A stretch of 64,000 bases of DNA from Chaetorhynchus papuensis (Eukaryota > Chordata > Aves > Passeriformes > Rhipiduridae), in NCBI GenBank assembly GCA_013396525.1, contig VWYX01000215.1, forward strand, positions 145,705 through 209,704. Direction: 5' to 3'. The translations under genes were made by a program, and so were the position numbers. The first letter of the stretch is position 1, and every line of letters starts with the position of its first letter. Shown piece after piece: positions 24,101 through 37,126 of the stretch. The notes under the pieces are model-generated. The model saw only the letters and a list, made by a program, of their open reading frames with translations. It was not told where the DNA came from and made no database searches.

Positions 24101-27100
24101 CTTTCTTTTTTTTTTAATAGATGAAAGAGGAAAGGGGGCAGAGTGTGGACTGAAGGGAATGAAAGTCTCAGAAACCTCACCCCCGCCCAAATATTGCTTT
24201 TTTTGTTCCCACCTTCACAGAGCTGCATCCTTTGGGCATGGGAAATCATGGACGTTTTGCTAAAGCATCTGGGTGATAAATACCTGTTAGAGCCCAATGC
24301 TGACGCTGTGAGCTTAAACATAGTTTCATATCCTGAGTATCCTGAAGGCTCTTCTGCCTTCATTTTTTTTTTTTTTATTCTTTGGAATAGGGGTTTTCTT
24401 ATCTGTAAACCAGCACATTTGAACACGTTTAAAAGCAAGCTGGTGGAAACATTAATTTGTAAGTAAACTAAATGGACAGGAATGAAGATAGTCCATGAAT
24501 TTAGTAGGAGAAAGGATGTCCAAACACCACCTCTGTAGTACAGTTAAATGCAGTTAAGCATTTTAGGTTTCCAACCCTGCATCCCTGAGATTTGCAGTTA
24601 TTTTGTTGAGGAGCTTCATTTTATGGAATATTGCTAAACTGGGGTTTAATGAAAGGAGCGTGGGGAAATCCTATGGAAACAGTGACTGTTGAACTGCTCA
24701 AAATGTAAGGCTTTCAGCTTGCTTTCTGTGTTGTTTCTTTAGTGAAATGCAAATTGGGTGAAGAATGAATGAATGAAGGTGTCCAGCCCTTGAGGGTTTC
24801 TGTGCTTTGCCTGGATTGGGGGCCAGAGTCGGGAGTGGCCACATGAGTCTGTGCTGAGATCATTAGGCTGAGGACACCAGCTGTGCTATTATTAGGGATT
24901 TTAAAGTCTATGGCAGATGTTCTTAGGCTCTCTTCCAGCCCCCACATATGGTGCACTGGAATACATGGAGAAAGAAATTCTGACAAATTGTTTTCCCATT
25001 CAGCAAACAGAGTTCTAATTTTTTTTTTATTTTTTTTCCCTGTGTAGCTTTACAAGATATTTATGTTAACTTGAATGTGTTGAAAACCAGTTTGAAGTAT
25101 TTGAACCAAGAACAAAAAATTCATGAAAGTAAATACAAGTGCTTTCCTTGAAAAGGAGGGCTTGAGGGGCTAGCCAGAACTCAAGTTGGGAAGTGCATGT
25201 GTTTTGCCATTTAAGTATTTGTTTTCTATTTTCCTTACCACTGCTATTTAGACAGGGCCCTTGTTGGATTACTTTCTGTGTATGTATATGATGCAAAGCT
25301 GTACCTGCAAAGATTTTGAATGCTGGTGATGAGACACAAGAGAAGATGTAATATACACAGAGCAAAGAGGTATTAATAATGAGATTAAAGTCTTTGAGCA
25401 GAAGTACTGCTTATTATGTTATGGTGATATAGCACATAGCATGAAGAAAAGCATGTTTTTTTCTTTCTTTTTGTTGTCATGAGAGTATGTGTGTGTCTTG
25501 TTTTGAATGTGTAATTTGTTTTCTCTCTGGAAGTCACTTAGTCAGTTTAGATACCCTCAAAGTATAAGTCACAAGCTGCTCTGTGGAGTTCTGATATGCT
25601 CTGTGTTGTACAAAATGCAAAAGGGAGGTATCTGGCAGGAAGCTGCAAGTCTGACTAAATGGCAGACCAAAAGTACATAAGGAGCTGAAGAATGCAAACT
25701 ATTTATGATAGGTAACAGTATGTCTCTGTATCTCATGTCTTACGGGTTTTTTAGCCATGGAAGTGTGTTGTTGCTAAGCAGAACAACAAATGTTTAAACA
25801 ATTCCCTGTACATCAACTTTTCCTTTCTGTCATCAAAATATGTGGTGTTTTTTGAGTTAAACCAGCTGAGATGGTGCATGAGTTCCCCTGAGCACAAAGG
25901 GAAGAAAATGCAACACTTGAGAAGTTTATTTTTTATGAATTTTTATGTGTCCATCTCTCAGCTTCTGAACTCTACGAGGCAGCTCTCTCATAGAGAGTTT
26001 TCTAGTAAGATTAAAGAGAAAAGGACCCAAAATGAAGCAATCTAACATGCAGTTCTTAGTGAGGCTCTCATGCCTTTTGCATGCACTTTCCCCGTGCATG
26101 TTTCTTTCTGGATGTTACAAGAACAGACCATACCTTTGATCAGAAAACTGAATACTCATTCTCTGCATTGTTTTATCTGACACCAAGGAAACAGTGTTGG
26201 TGGCCTAAAGGTTTTTAGTTTTTTTTCATTCTTAAATCACTGGGATTTTAATCAAATGCTCTGATGCACTTGTAGGTGCATATTGCTGATAAGGGATACA
26301 TCTCTAGATCTAGTCTGAATGTGATTTCTCCTTTTGATTTCCTTATCTCCAAACTGTTAATCTTTCTACTTTCTGGTAGTGGTGTTATTTTAAACCATTG
26401 GAGAGCCAGGTAGTTCTTCAGGTTGTTTCCACATTATGGTCTAAAAGAGCTAAGTGCATCCATGTACTGCACTCTGGGGAGCAATGAGATGTGACCCCAG
26501 AAGTCTGGGGTGGTTGATGTGGATGAGTGCTGTTTCACAGCTTAAACCTGGTCATTTGAGACTACTCCTCTCTGGTTGCACCCCAAGTAAGCAGGACTGT
26601 GTGCTGAAACTTGTGTGTTGATAACTCAGGTTGATAGCAGTGAGTAATCAGTTGCTATTTGAGTAAGATTGTGACAGTCCCCACAGTCACATAGCTCCTA
26701 TGAAAAGAACAGTTTCTCCTGTGTTACTGAGATTACAGTGTGAGACCCAGAGAAAATTTAAGAGGATTAGTCATGGCGTGTTGCATTAAGCCTGACTGCT
26801 TAATCAGAAGGATTTTTCCTGAAGATTATTTTATTGGCAAAACTGGGAAAATTGGGATCTTGATGAGCTCCAGAGGTTTGCTATGAAGCCTGGAGCAAGA
26901 AAAGTCCTAATGTGCTAACATGACTGGTTAGAACATGTTTTCTCAGGTTAGAGGTGAGCTGTCACATGAGCATGATGGGAGGAGACTGGGCTAAATGCAC
27001 TTGCGGTGTTAAACTTGCCTTTGTAGGTGGCAGTCCTTGTTTGTCTAGAATTTAGTATTTATATAGCTTCTTACAGTATCAACTGCTTTCTAACTGAAAA

Positions 27101-30100
27101 ATAATTGCTTGGATTAAAGTGGTTGAGTCATGCACAGCCTTGTACTGAGAGTATTAAGCCTGGGTCGGTTCCCCCCTCTTCCCCCAGTTCTGAACTTCAG
27201 CAAGTTGTTCAGTTCTCTGTGCACGAGGTGGGAGGACATGAGAAGGAAGGTTTGCACTTCTGGAACATGTTTATAACATTTTCCCCTTCCAAGGATGTGC
27301 TCAGAGGAAGCAGTTGTGCTTGTTAAATCTTAGCTTCCAGGATGCCCTGCAGCTCCAGTGGTGCCATCAGTGATGTTGGTTCACATACCTCCTTTGGTAG
27401 AAAATGCTTTTAGGCAATGGGTTTAAGCTGAATGGTTGACAGTTATATTTTAATTTCTCTGTAACTCTGAAATGCTTTAGACATGGAGGTTCTCACGTGG
27501 ATGTGTATCTTTGTGGGTGGATGGAGCAAAACTCATCCTTGCACTGAACATATGTTCTAAGCCTCCTCTGCGAGAATGTTCAGGAGCCTACTAGTCAGTT
27601 TCTTCTTCAGCCTTAATCAATCTATTGTAAATAGTGTGGGAATTACCATGTTAGGGGTATGCATGTATTTGTTTTATCAAGGTTCATTTTGCTAATTGGC
27701 AGGTTGATAGATTAATGCATACTCCTTGGGTGTATTGAAAATGGATTGTGGATTTGTTTGTTTACTTAGTAATTTATTTTTTTAAATAGCCCTCCCTTCC
27801 CCAAACTTGACATTTCTTTTTATTGCTGTCTTACAGTACTGAGCATGTTTCAGCTTCAAGTCAGCAGTAAGAAGAGAAATTTGTGTTCTGAAATGAGTGA
27901 AGCTCTGAAGAAGCAGATCTCCCACTCTCTCTCCCTCGTCCTAGTTTAAAATTAGATCTGCTGGCCCAACAGGAAGGGGCTTACATTTCTTGCTCATTTT
28001 CCAACTGTCAAGCAGAGCATGTAGTCGTGCTGAACAAAGCAGCAGCATTCCTGGATCCTTTTAATGATGTATTCAGAACTCCAGTGCCTCCCGATTTAAT
28101 GAGTACAGTGAATGTATTCACAACTAACAAGAGCGTGCTCATTAAACAGCAGTAAGTTAACTGTCCTATTCTCTTGTAGCAATCCAGTTCATAATTAAAT
28201 GGTGCCATATCTGAATACAACACTGGGCTGTCAAATGGAGAGGTTAGATGTTCTGTGGATATGTGTGGTTAGATGGGGTTGTTGGAGTATAAGTAATTTA
28301 GCTTAGCTTGTCTCACTGATAAGGATACTTTTCTTGGTGGAGACTTTGTGTTTACAACTCCCAACCAACCAAAAAGTTTAAACTTTAGCAGTCAGAATGT
28401 TAATTTAAATTGTCTTTTAGCTGGTAGCTTTCAGTTTTATATTCTATTCCGTTGCAGTACTACTGTTGTGTAAATCCAAAGTAACACAGATATACTAAAC
28501 TGGATTTGCTAGAATGTAACTGAGGACAGAGTTGGATCTTTAGTCGACTTGACTGCTACATAAACTCAGTCTTAAATCCTGATGGTTAAGTGGTGACATT
28601 TGAAAAATGGAGAGATTAGTTTAGTGTTTTGGATTGGCAGGTGCAAGATGAACAAAGATTAGACTGCTTAGAGGCATACAGGAGTTTGTTGGAATTGTCT
28701 TCAGTAATAAGATAAAAGTAGCAGCTGAGTTCTCATCTAAGTTATCTACTCCCTAAAGCACACTTACCTTAATTTTTTGTAGAATTGTGGGTGAAAATGT
28801 AAATATTGAATTCTTACCTTTGCTTTTAACCTAATGTCTATTCTGAAATATTTTGGTTTTAATAGTTACAGCCAGTATTTAATAATAGATTTGGAGGCAG
28901 AGGGAATTTGGGCCTGAGGGAGGGACAGCATATGCATGTTGTCTGCTTTTCTACTGGGAACCTCCTGACACTGTCTTGGGGCCTTTTAGCATAATTGGGA
29001 TGACACCAAGCCGGTTCTGATTTCAAACCAGCTGACAATCTATTCAGTTTGTGCTGTCTGCCTTTCTTTAAACTGATTTCAGAAAAAAGCCGTACAGTCT
29101 TTCGTACCTGTTTGCCATCTGGAAAACGAGGCTCCCGCACGGGTAGGGGTGGATGTGCTGAATGTTTGATGCAGCCTTCTGCAGCTGCTGCCTGTTACTG
29201 CAGGCTGGCTCTGAGCTCTGCTCCTCAGCCGTTCCCTGCAGGTCCCTGGCGTGGGCTCCTGTGTGAGTCTATCAAATGTATGCTGAACTCTCTAATAATT
29301 CCTCTTTTCCCCACGAGCCATTTTCATTCAGATACCCTGGGTAAGCATCATTGCTTGTCTTCTACACTGCCCTTTCATGCTACGTAAGGTTCCTTTTAAA
29401 CATAAACTTCCTTCTTTGTTCACGCTAGTATATGCTGTAAAACCTAGGCATGAATTGTTTGATGTAATTCAAAGGAAGAAAATTTGCACACTACAGAGTA
29501 AGTAAGAACCTCTTCTTTTTCATCTTTAAATAAGAAGAATGACCCACAGTGGTTGATTCAGACTGGAAACCAGTTGTTTACTTGACACATCACACAGAGA
29601 CACACTTGCAGCTACTGGTGTCTTGTGTAAGTGTGGGTGTATGGAGTGAGAGCACTGTGTGTAGAGAAAGAGGACAGAGGCGGGGAGGAGAGCTCAGGAT
29701 GTCTTTGGTTTGTTTTAATCCTCAGTAAAACTTTCCCTGCTGGTTATCTAGAACAGGTGAATTCAGCTGGTTGACCTTTTTGTGTAACTCACTGATGGAG
29801 GTGAATTGGGTACTGCCGTAGGGATACCATACAAAACTGAGTCAGGGCAGGATCTGTTGCTTTCTACTTCTGCCCCCAGGGGTTTTTTCTGTCTATATTC
29901 TGCAGATTGGTAAAAAGCCCGTGTGTTTTTCTTCAGCTGTGTATTTAGTGGGGGGTGTCGATGGTGTTCGCTTTGGTTTTTGTTTTTGGGGTGTAGGATT
30001 GCCAGGACAGAAAAGGAGTATTTGGGGGAAAACGTGCTTTTGTTTTAGTCTTATTTTTGAGGTTGCTTTTAACTTACTTTGATACTAGACCACAAATGTG

Positions 30101-30910
30101 CATTAGATGAGGAACAAAGTAGAAACAGTTCCTGTGTTCCTCAAGCCTATTTTTTCAAGATCTTAAATATCTCTAAATTAGTTCTGAACTTTGTCTGGTT
30201 TTGGCTTAAATGTTTTTATATAAATTCTGAACTTTGTATTTGGCTTACAGCTTTCTTATATTAGCTGTATTAATTATTTTATACTTTTAATTTTAAGATA
30301 GTCTACTACTCTGCCCACTTGCTCAGGGAATAATCTGCTCTTTACTGCCTGTGCCTGGGTATCTGAAAGGCTGATTCCAAATGTTCTAGTTCTGTGTAAT
30401 TATTTATCCTGCCTACATACAGTGTTTTCAGAGAAGCTGCAGGGGGAGGATTTCGGACTGAACACATACTTGCTTGTGTGGGTATGAAAGGGCAGTGTAG
30501 GGGATATGATTCCCCAGAAAAATGATCCACAGTTTTTTCACTTTTCTCTGTAAACTTTCTTGGTTCATTTTTTCAGTTTGGATCTTAACACTCACAGGGC
30601 CCAATACCAGTTACTACAAAGGACAAACTTTTGTCACCTTGCATTAGTAAAACAACATTAGTTATTAGCACGAGCAAGTGACTCCTTCCTCCAGTCTCTC
30701 TAGATTATTTTTAAAGACAATGACCTTTTCATTCCTTACCACCAAGCTAAGATGGTAGTGAAAGTCATATTGCAAACTAATAAAATAATTGAGAAACGTT
30801 GAATTGAAATACATTGTAGGTAAAGGAAATCAAGAAATTTTTTGTTTTTCATGTAGGCTAATTATAAAGGTGGGGGTTTTTTTGATTGGGGTGTTTTTTT
30901 CCCATCGCAG

Positions 30911-31010
30911 ATGGACTATCAAAGAATAGATGAGCCAGACAGTGGACTTAAATTACTTGAAATAACTTTGCTGTGCTATCACGAAGCAGACAGTCTTGAG
31001 GATGTGCAGC
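30911..31010 (+). CDS. Candidate internal or alternative first coding exon (100 bp), unidentified
   Basis: Seen: a pyrimidine-rich acceptor (gtttttttcccatcgcag) is followed directly by ATG. There are 33 open codons beginning MDYQRIDEPDSGLKLLEI and ending SLEDVQ, then C|GTGAGT, a good donor core. Only the ATG frame is open; the other two contain stops. The exon ends in phase 1. Joined directly to the 55139 exon it would enter that exon's other frame, which stops after about 33 codons, so another exon would have to lie between them. I do not recognise the peptide. It could be a real alternative start exon or a chance acceptor/donor pair in a long intron. Confidence 0.3.
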
Positions 31011-32190
31011 GTGAGTAGATGGATGGTCATGCAGCGCTGGATTGTTGCTACTCTGTTGACACAATGTTTGATGGGCAGGCAGGAGACACTTGGTTAATGT
31101 CTTGAGGCTTTGGAGATTGTATTGTGTCAGCAAGGTGACCTCATAAAAATCTGTGTGTAAATAGCCTAAATCTGTCTATATCTATACAAGATTTAGTTGC
31201 CAGTCAACTTGAGTTAAATCCTAATTTATCTCTTATCTTAACAGTGGCACAATCTGGCAGAAGATAAATAATCTTACTGCCAGTTCATTCTTGATTATAG
31301 TGTCAGCAAGTGTTCCTGCTGCTGAAGATACGTGGGCAAGACAGATGGGAGATGGTCATTACATGGATTCATTGGGAAACTTAAAAGAAAAGTGTTGGTT
31401 GAAAAACTCTTACTTCTCAGAAAAACTGTTTTGCGACTTAACTTAAAAATTAATGAAAACAAAAAATAGATTTTCACAAGATACTTTATTACCTGCTGTG
31501 ATTTTGGGGAAACATCTGTTGAAATCCCAGCTTGTACAGAAAGGGTATGAACAGGAAATCTCTCTTAGTTCTGCATGTTGCTGAAAATAAACATTTTTTT
31601 CTGCAATTCCAACCTTTAACAGAGTATTTTATTCCTTTCCCTGACCACTGAAGTGCTGTATTTGCATATTGCTGCAAATGTTTTTTCTGGGTTGTCTTTA
31701 ACTGATTGCTGAAGGTCTATCGCTGTATTTCTTCCCTTCTGTTTTTTTCTTTGTTGTGTTCTCTGGGAATAAAAGAGACTTCAGTTGTGAGAAAAAATTT
31801 TATTTGTTTTTACTTTAAATCTTGTTGCTTCACTATCAGGCTCAAATTTAATTTCTTTTATTGCAGGTGTTTCAGTTCAGGCTTATGATGAAGTATAGAA
31901 ATGCACATGGGAATAGAATTATATTTGCAAATGTAAATCACCTCATCAAATCCACCATTCACCATATGGTGAATTTCAGTCTGCTGTAATCATAGCCTGA
32001 TGCTTGGAACAGTTGTGCACTTTAATATGTTAAAACTTGGAATCAGGACTGTTGCGAAGCAGGAGAACAGTGGTGTGAAAAGGCACTGGGAATACCTGCA
32101 GCTTCACTGATAAAGTAAATGACAGGTTGTGTATCTAGGCTAGATGTCATCCAGTCATACAGTTATGCTCAGTTTGGAACTGAGGAATAA

Positions 32191-32234
32191 TCAGAGAATC
32201 AGAATGGTTTTGGTTGGAAGGGACTTCTAAAAGG
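32191..32234 (-). mobile_element. Very short CR1 3'-end scrap (reverse)
   Basis: Only the terminal CR1 motif is left: 'tcagagaatcagaatggttt' followed by 'tggttggaagggacttct'. The match to the reverse CR1 end is clear, but it covers about 45 bp. Confidence 0.8.
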
Positions 32235-35200
32235 ATATTTTTGATTAGAGTTGTCAGCAGCCAGAAGCCTGATGCAATGGGAAGCAGTGTAATTAACCAC
32301 TGATGTAGGTGTGAGCCTTTTGATTAATTACAATTGAACTTTTAAAAATCTATTTCGTTAGACATAATCGAGGAGGTGACTTCTAATAAGCGAAATCAGA
32401 TGAGAAATATTGAAAATTATGTTATTGTTCTTTTGTCTGAAGGAGCATCTGGTTTGGAATACTTTTTTCGCAGAGGGAGTTGCATTTCATATCTACAGAG
32501 ATTCAAAAGTTTATCCTTGGTGCAGGCTTGCCCTGGAAAACAATGTTTACGCATCCATTGTTTTGACACTTTATTTTCAGTTGGATCTATCCACAAAAAA
32601 ATTTGCTGCTGGGAAAAGAGGTGGCTGCAATGGCAAACTTGTCCTTAATGTGAAGGAAGAGGAGGCTGGCTGAGAAGAACTGTTGTGACTTGTCTTGGAG
32701 GAGCAGTTAAGATAAAGGAAATTGCTCACAGTTTTCTTGAAGAATAGTAAAATATTTCCAAATTCTTTAATCTCAGAAGTTTGTTGAGGTGACAGGTCAT
32801 ACTCTACATCAAAATGCCGTTTTGAGAAGGGCAGAGTTTGTGACTGGCTTTACTTTGAAGGGTAATTTCAGGAAAAAGGGGTTTAATTTGTTGGAGTACG
32901 TGTGTGATTGCCAGATGAACTTGTAGCTCTGTTCTCCCATGAGTGTTTCAAGACATGCAGCAGAAAGCCTTAGTCTTTTGAGATGTATGCAGTTTTAAAG
33001 TACGGCTTTATTTTGCTGTGTAGATAAATCTTACTGCTTTTCTGAAGACTCTGGAAACACTTAGCAGTGTTTTCATGGTGTTTAAAAGGAAAAGATTTGC
33101 TGCCATCTGTTCTGTCCAGAGGATTTTTGTGTATGGTTGTCTATACTGCTTTGTGCTCAAACTAAAAATTTTGGACATGGTTAAGTATGTAGATATCATA
33201 ATATGCATTTAAAAGATCAAGGTTTTAATGCAGCAGACTGAAAAGAGGAGTAGCCTAACCCTGTTTGATTCAGTTTGGTAGTTTGTGTAGCTGCTCTGCC
33301 AAGAGAGGGTGAGGAAACTTGTGCGTGAGCCAAAGTTGCAATTGCATTCAAATGACCTTACAGCATCAAGAACTGTTCATGTGGGGGAAACACAAATAGA
33401 AGCGACACTTAAAGCAAGCCTGCTAGCCAAATGGTGAGATTTTGGTGGGGAAAAGGAAACACCAGAAAGGAAGAATGCTGTACAGATGATCAGGAGCAAA
33501 AGGAGTTGAAAACCAGGTACAGCAGGGGCTGTTGTGGAGCTGTAATCCCCCAATCCTGTTTGTCGCTCCTGGAGCTGAGCTTTGGCTGTAGTATGTATGT
33601 AGTGTGTGTGCAGAGGCATCGCTGGCCATGTTTTAAATTAACTCAGACAAAAGAAAGGAGCATGGCAAACGCTGCTTTAGTACTTTTCATTTTCCCTTAC
33701 TCAGCGGCTCAGCTGAATGCTGTTTTTCGACAATCGCACTGCATAGCGCTGCCCGGCGTCTTTCTCAAATACCGCTGAGCTGAGCTGCTGTTGTGTTCTC
33801 AGACGCAGCTTTAGGCTGGTGGGGCAGGGGTAGAGACTTAGGCTTTGATGTTCAAAAGTAGGTTATTGACAGCGTACTGTGCTCCAGTGGGTCAAGGATC
33901 ACTGTTTGCTGTGGTTGCCTCCCTCCCTGCCTCCACATCTGACATTAGTAAACTGGCATGTTATTTACCACCATGAGATTTTTTTGAGAATAAGCCAGAA
34001 GGAATCTGAGATAGCTAAAATTTTAAGGTTACAGATAAAACTGCTTTGGGCATCAGGTCTCTTAAGTTGGGGTATTATTGTTAAACGTGTTGGCAACAGG
34101 CAGATTGGTGCAAGAGGAATTACTTGCACAGTTTTGCAGGCTTTCAGCTGTAAAGAAATTGCACTTATTTGAGGTACTCAAATTGTCCTATATTTGTAGG
34201 ACAATTAATTTGTCACTGATTTCTCTTGACAATCCTGGTGTTAGTATTTATACTGTATGTGTATTAATCGTTGTATATGCTGATAGGTAATTTGGTAGCT
34301 CTTAGCCCATTTATTGAAGTATGCCATTAGTGATGCCTGTCTTAACTGTTATGCTGGACTTCATTCTGTTAAAATGAAAATTCTTACAATATAAGCAGCT
34401 TAGACATGGGTGTTTCCTTTGAAATATGAGGACTTGGACTAGCATTGTTGTCATTTTCTTAAGCTTGTTTTCTGGATGTGAATTGAGTTTGCTTTTCTTA
34501 TCTATATTTAAATTTAAAACCAGAGCTTTAAAACAGGGGAAAAAAAATCCAAAACAGTTCAAAATTATTCATGAATTATGAACAATATGAACTATTTTCT
34601 TTGTAGAACTTCTTTTTCAGAGCAGTTTTTCTTTTTAAATCCAATGGCTCTGGAATATTAGATTGCTGTTGGAGCGTTATATTCTTGTATTCTGGTGGCT
34701 GGAAGGCAGGAAAGCTCTTAAGATTCTTCCCCCCAACTTGATCTTCGTTGTATAATCAAACAAGGAGAAACGTTTTATAATTTACTAGTTCTTTTTGCTA
34801 CTGCACAACTTGGCTGTGTCTGAGCTCCTTTAAAAGAATGAGTATGCTCAGTGAACTTGTAAAAATACTTGCAACTGCTCCTAATCAAGTCTAACTTCAT
34901 TTTTTACATGCTCTTTGTTACAAAACCCATTTCAACTTGGAGCCAAAGTAGTTTATAGGGCCCTTCTATCACTGGGAGCTTTTTAGCTTTGGAATAATGC
35001 CCATAATAGCTGTTCCTTGCTCTGTGATTGACTGACTTGAAGGAAGCTGACATTTCTTAATGAAAAGCTTTGCATTTTAAAGCTTTATAAAAATACTTTG
35101 GATGTGCACTACTTGCAATACCTAAAATCCCTAACACACTCAAAAATCTCAATGCTACAATTGTTTTCAGACTATTGTAGGAAAGCAAAGGGAAGGAAAT

Positions 35201-36109
35201 GAGATGTTTTTGTAGAGCTTTTAGCATTTGTAACGTGACATTGCAAAGTATAGTAGTGTAATTGTAGTTGGGCAGAGATGGAGTTCATATCAGGCAGAAA
35301 GAATACCCTTATTGTTGGTTCTTTTTGCTCCCCCTTCTGTCCCCACTAGTTCAGGTAGGATTATATTGCAACAGAATTGCACTTAAATTCTAGCAGAAGC
35401 CCATGTCCTTAGAGATTAGACTAAAAAAATCTAAAGTGTCCCAGAGCAAAATACATATGGTGGGTTCTTCTTGTTCGTTTCTGTATGGCTCACTTTTTTT
35501 TCCTCTTGTAAATTCCCATTTCACCTCCTGATAAAGAAAATACAGATACAATGAATTTTTTCTCCCTGTTTACTTAACTTACCTGCACTTCTTTCTTCTT
35601 TAAGTCTACTTCCACTAAGGTGCTTGTGGAAGCATCACAGGGTGGCTCAGAATTTGTCTGCACTGTTTTTTTATTTATCTCTAAAATACAGAGGAACAGC
35701 TGCCTGGCACAGGTGTTGAGCAATTTTCAGTTTGTATGGAAAAAGTCTTTTTGAAGGAACATGGTAAAAGAAGACCTACTTCTTCTCAAGCCCTAAACCC
35801 CCTCCCATACGCCACTTTGTGTATCCCAGGTGTTGCTGTTTAATGTATGTACTGCTATGAAATGGAGTGCAATTGAAAAATTTTGTTTCTTTCTGGTGAA
35901 CTGTGTACTAGGAAGGAAAGTTGAATGCAGATGAAATTGATGTCAAAGGTGCTGTAAGAAACAGGAGGTCTTGTTCAGTGAGCAGTTTGGTTCTACACAT
36001 GTGAAGGGAGCTCGGATGAAAGCAAACAGTAGGTCTGCATTAAAACTTGCAGTCTGTACAAACTAGCAAGGAAATAGAATAACTTAAATGTTTAAATAGA
36101 ACTGAAAGT

Positions 36110-36187
36110 ATTTAGACTGATTTAATAATACATTACTAGCCTTCCTAACTAGGAAGGCTAGTAATGTATTATTAAATCAGTCTAAAT
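36110..36187. repeat. Perfect palindrome, 38 bp arms, 2 bp spacer
   Basis: The left arm 36110-36147 is the exact reverse complement of the right arm 36150-36187, with AC between them. The centre reads gccttccta-ac-taggaaggc. There are no mismatches, in contrast to the decayed repeats around it. It could form a cruciform or hairpin. It has no terminal-repeat or transposon signature. Confidence 0.97.
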
Positions 36188-37067
36188 TCCTTCTAGTTGG
36201 AATTATTCTAAAACAATTCAAATATGAAGTTAAAGACTGAGGTGGGTATGTGGTCTTTTAGAGCAGTACAGTTTGCCTTCAAGTCATCACGAGGCTATTA
36301 CAGGAATTACTGGGAAAACCTGAGGATTAGAAGTGGTAAGAGTGTATTTCACCTTTTGGGTTTCATGTTGTTAGATTTTTAAGTACTGAAACTATTTTCT
36401 CATCAACTGTGATACTTTTGCCTTTGATTCCACCTCATTCTGAAATCCTTTTTCTCTAAAAGAGATGAAATGTGCTTCCTGATGTCATGTGACTTCACAC
36501 ATACAATGTTTCCTCAGAGAACTGGAACTGAAGGTGAAAAATGTAGCTGACAAAGAAACTTTCAATAGAGGAGATGCAGAAAGAATAGCTGCCTAGATAG
36601 GCTCTAAAAATCATGTGAACTTTAGGCCACTCAAGAGCTTAATTTAGGGGAAGACTGGCCTGAGAGGCTTAATATAGACAGCTCAGATATCATGTGGAAA
36701 GTCTAATATGGACATGTATTGATATAAGAGACCTTGAGCTTATTTTTATTTGTTCCTGGTCAGATTGTTTGTTTGCTTCCCTCCCTTAACCCCACTCTTT
36801 ATTCTCAGGAAATGCAGTAAAATGGCAGCTGTTACTGCACAACTACACCTGACTGTACCAGGGAGAGTGAAGGAATATTGGCCTTTTGATACTGGCACTT
36901 GTTTTGATTTGGTCAGCTTTCAGTGGAGTCTTCAGTAAACTTCTTTGGCGCTGCTCCTGGTAACTTTGACTGGGAATGTGAAAGGAGTGGTGACTCTGGT
37001 CAGGATATCCTTCTGCTTGCTGAGAAGCATTGGTAATTTCTGAAAGATGCAAGGTCACTGAGATTTC

Positions 37068-37126
37068 TACTCTTTTTCCTTTCTTTTTTCTTTTTCTTTT
37101 TTCCTTTTCTTTTTTCCTTTCTCTTT
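37068..37126. repeat. Polypyrimidine (TTTTC)n-like tract
   Basis: Almost pure C/T on the plus strand, made of irregular ttttctttttt and ttttccttt units. It is a low-complexity expansion. No AG acceptor with an open exon follows closely. Confidence 0.85.

Larger units (their letters stand above)
9700..30910. other. Intron-like sequence, AT-rich, no supported exon
   Basis: Long non-coding stretch read as part of the first intron of the plus-strand gene. It contains the CR1 copies at 14.1 and 17.6 kb, an A-rich/CAA tract at 10.24 kb and two short tandem duplications (19.0 and 21.1 kb). Open frames of 60-128 codons occur on both strands, but none has paired splice sites or recognisable protein content. 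The segment 27960-28230 looks less repetitive than its surroundings and might be a conserved non-coding element; this is only an impression. Confidence 0.5.

Noticed and set aside
24055..24438. 127-codon minus-strand frame
   Set aside because: Overlaps a plus-strand frame of similar length, contains a poly-T-derived Lys run and shows no coding signature.
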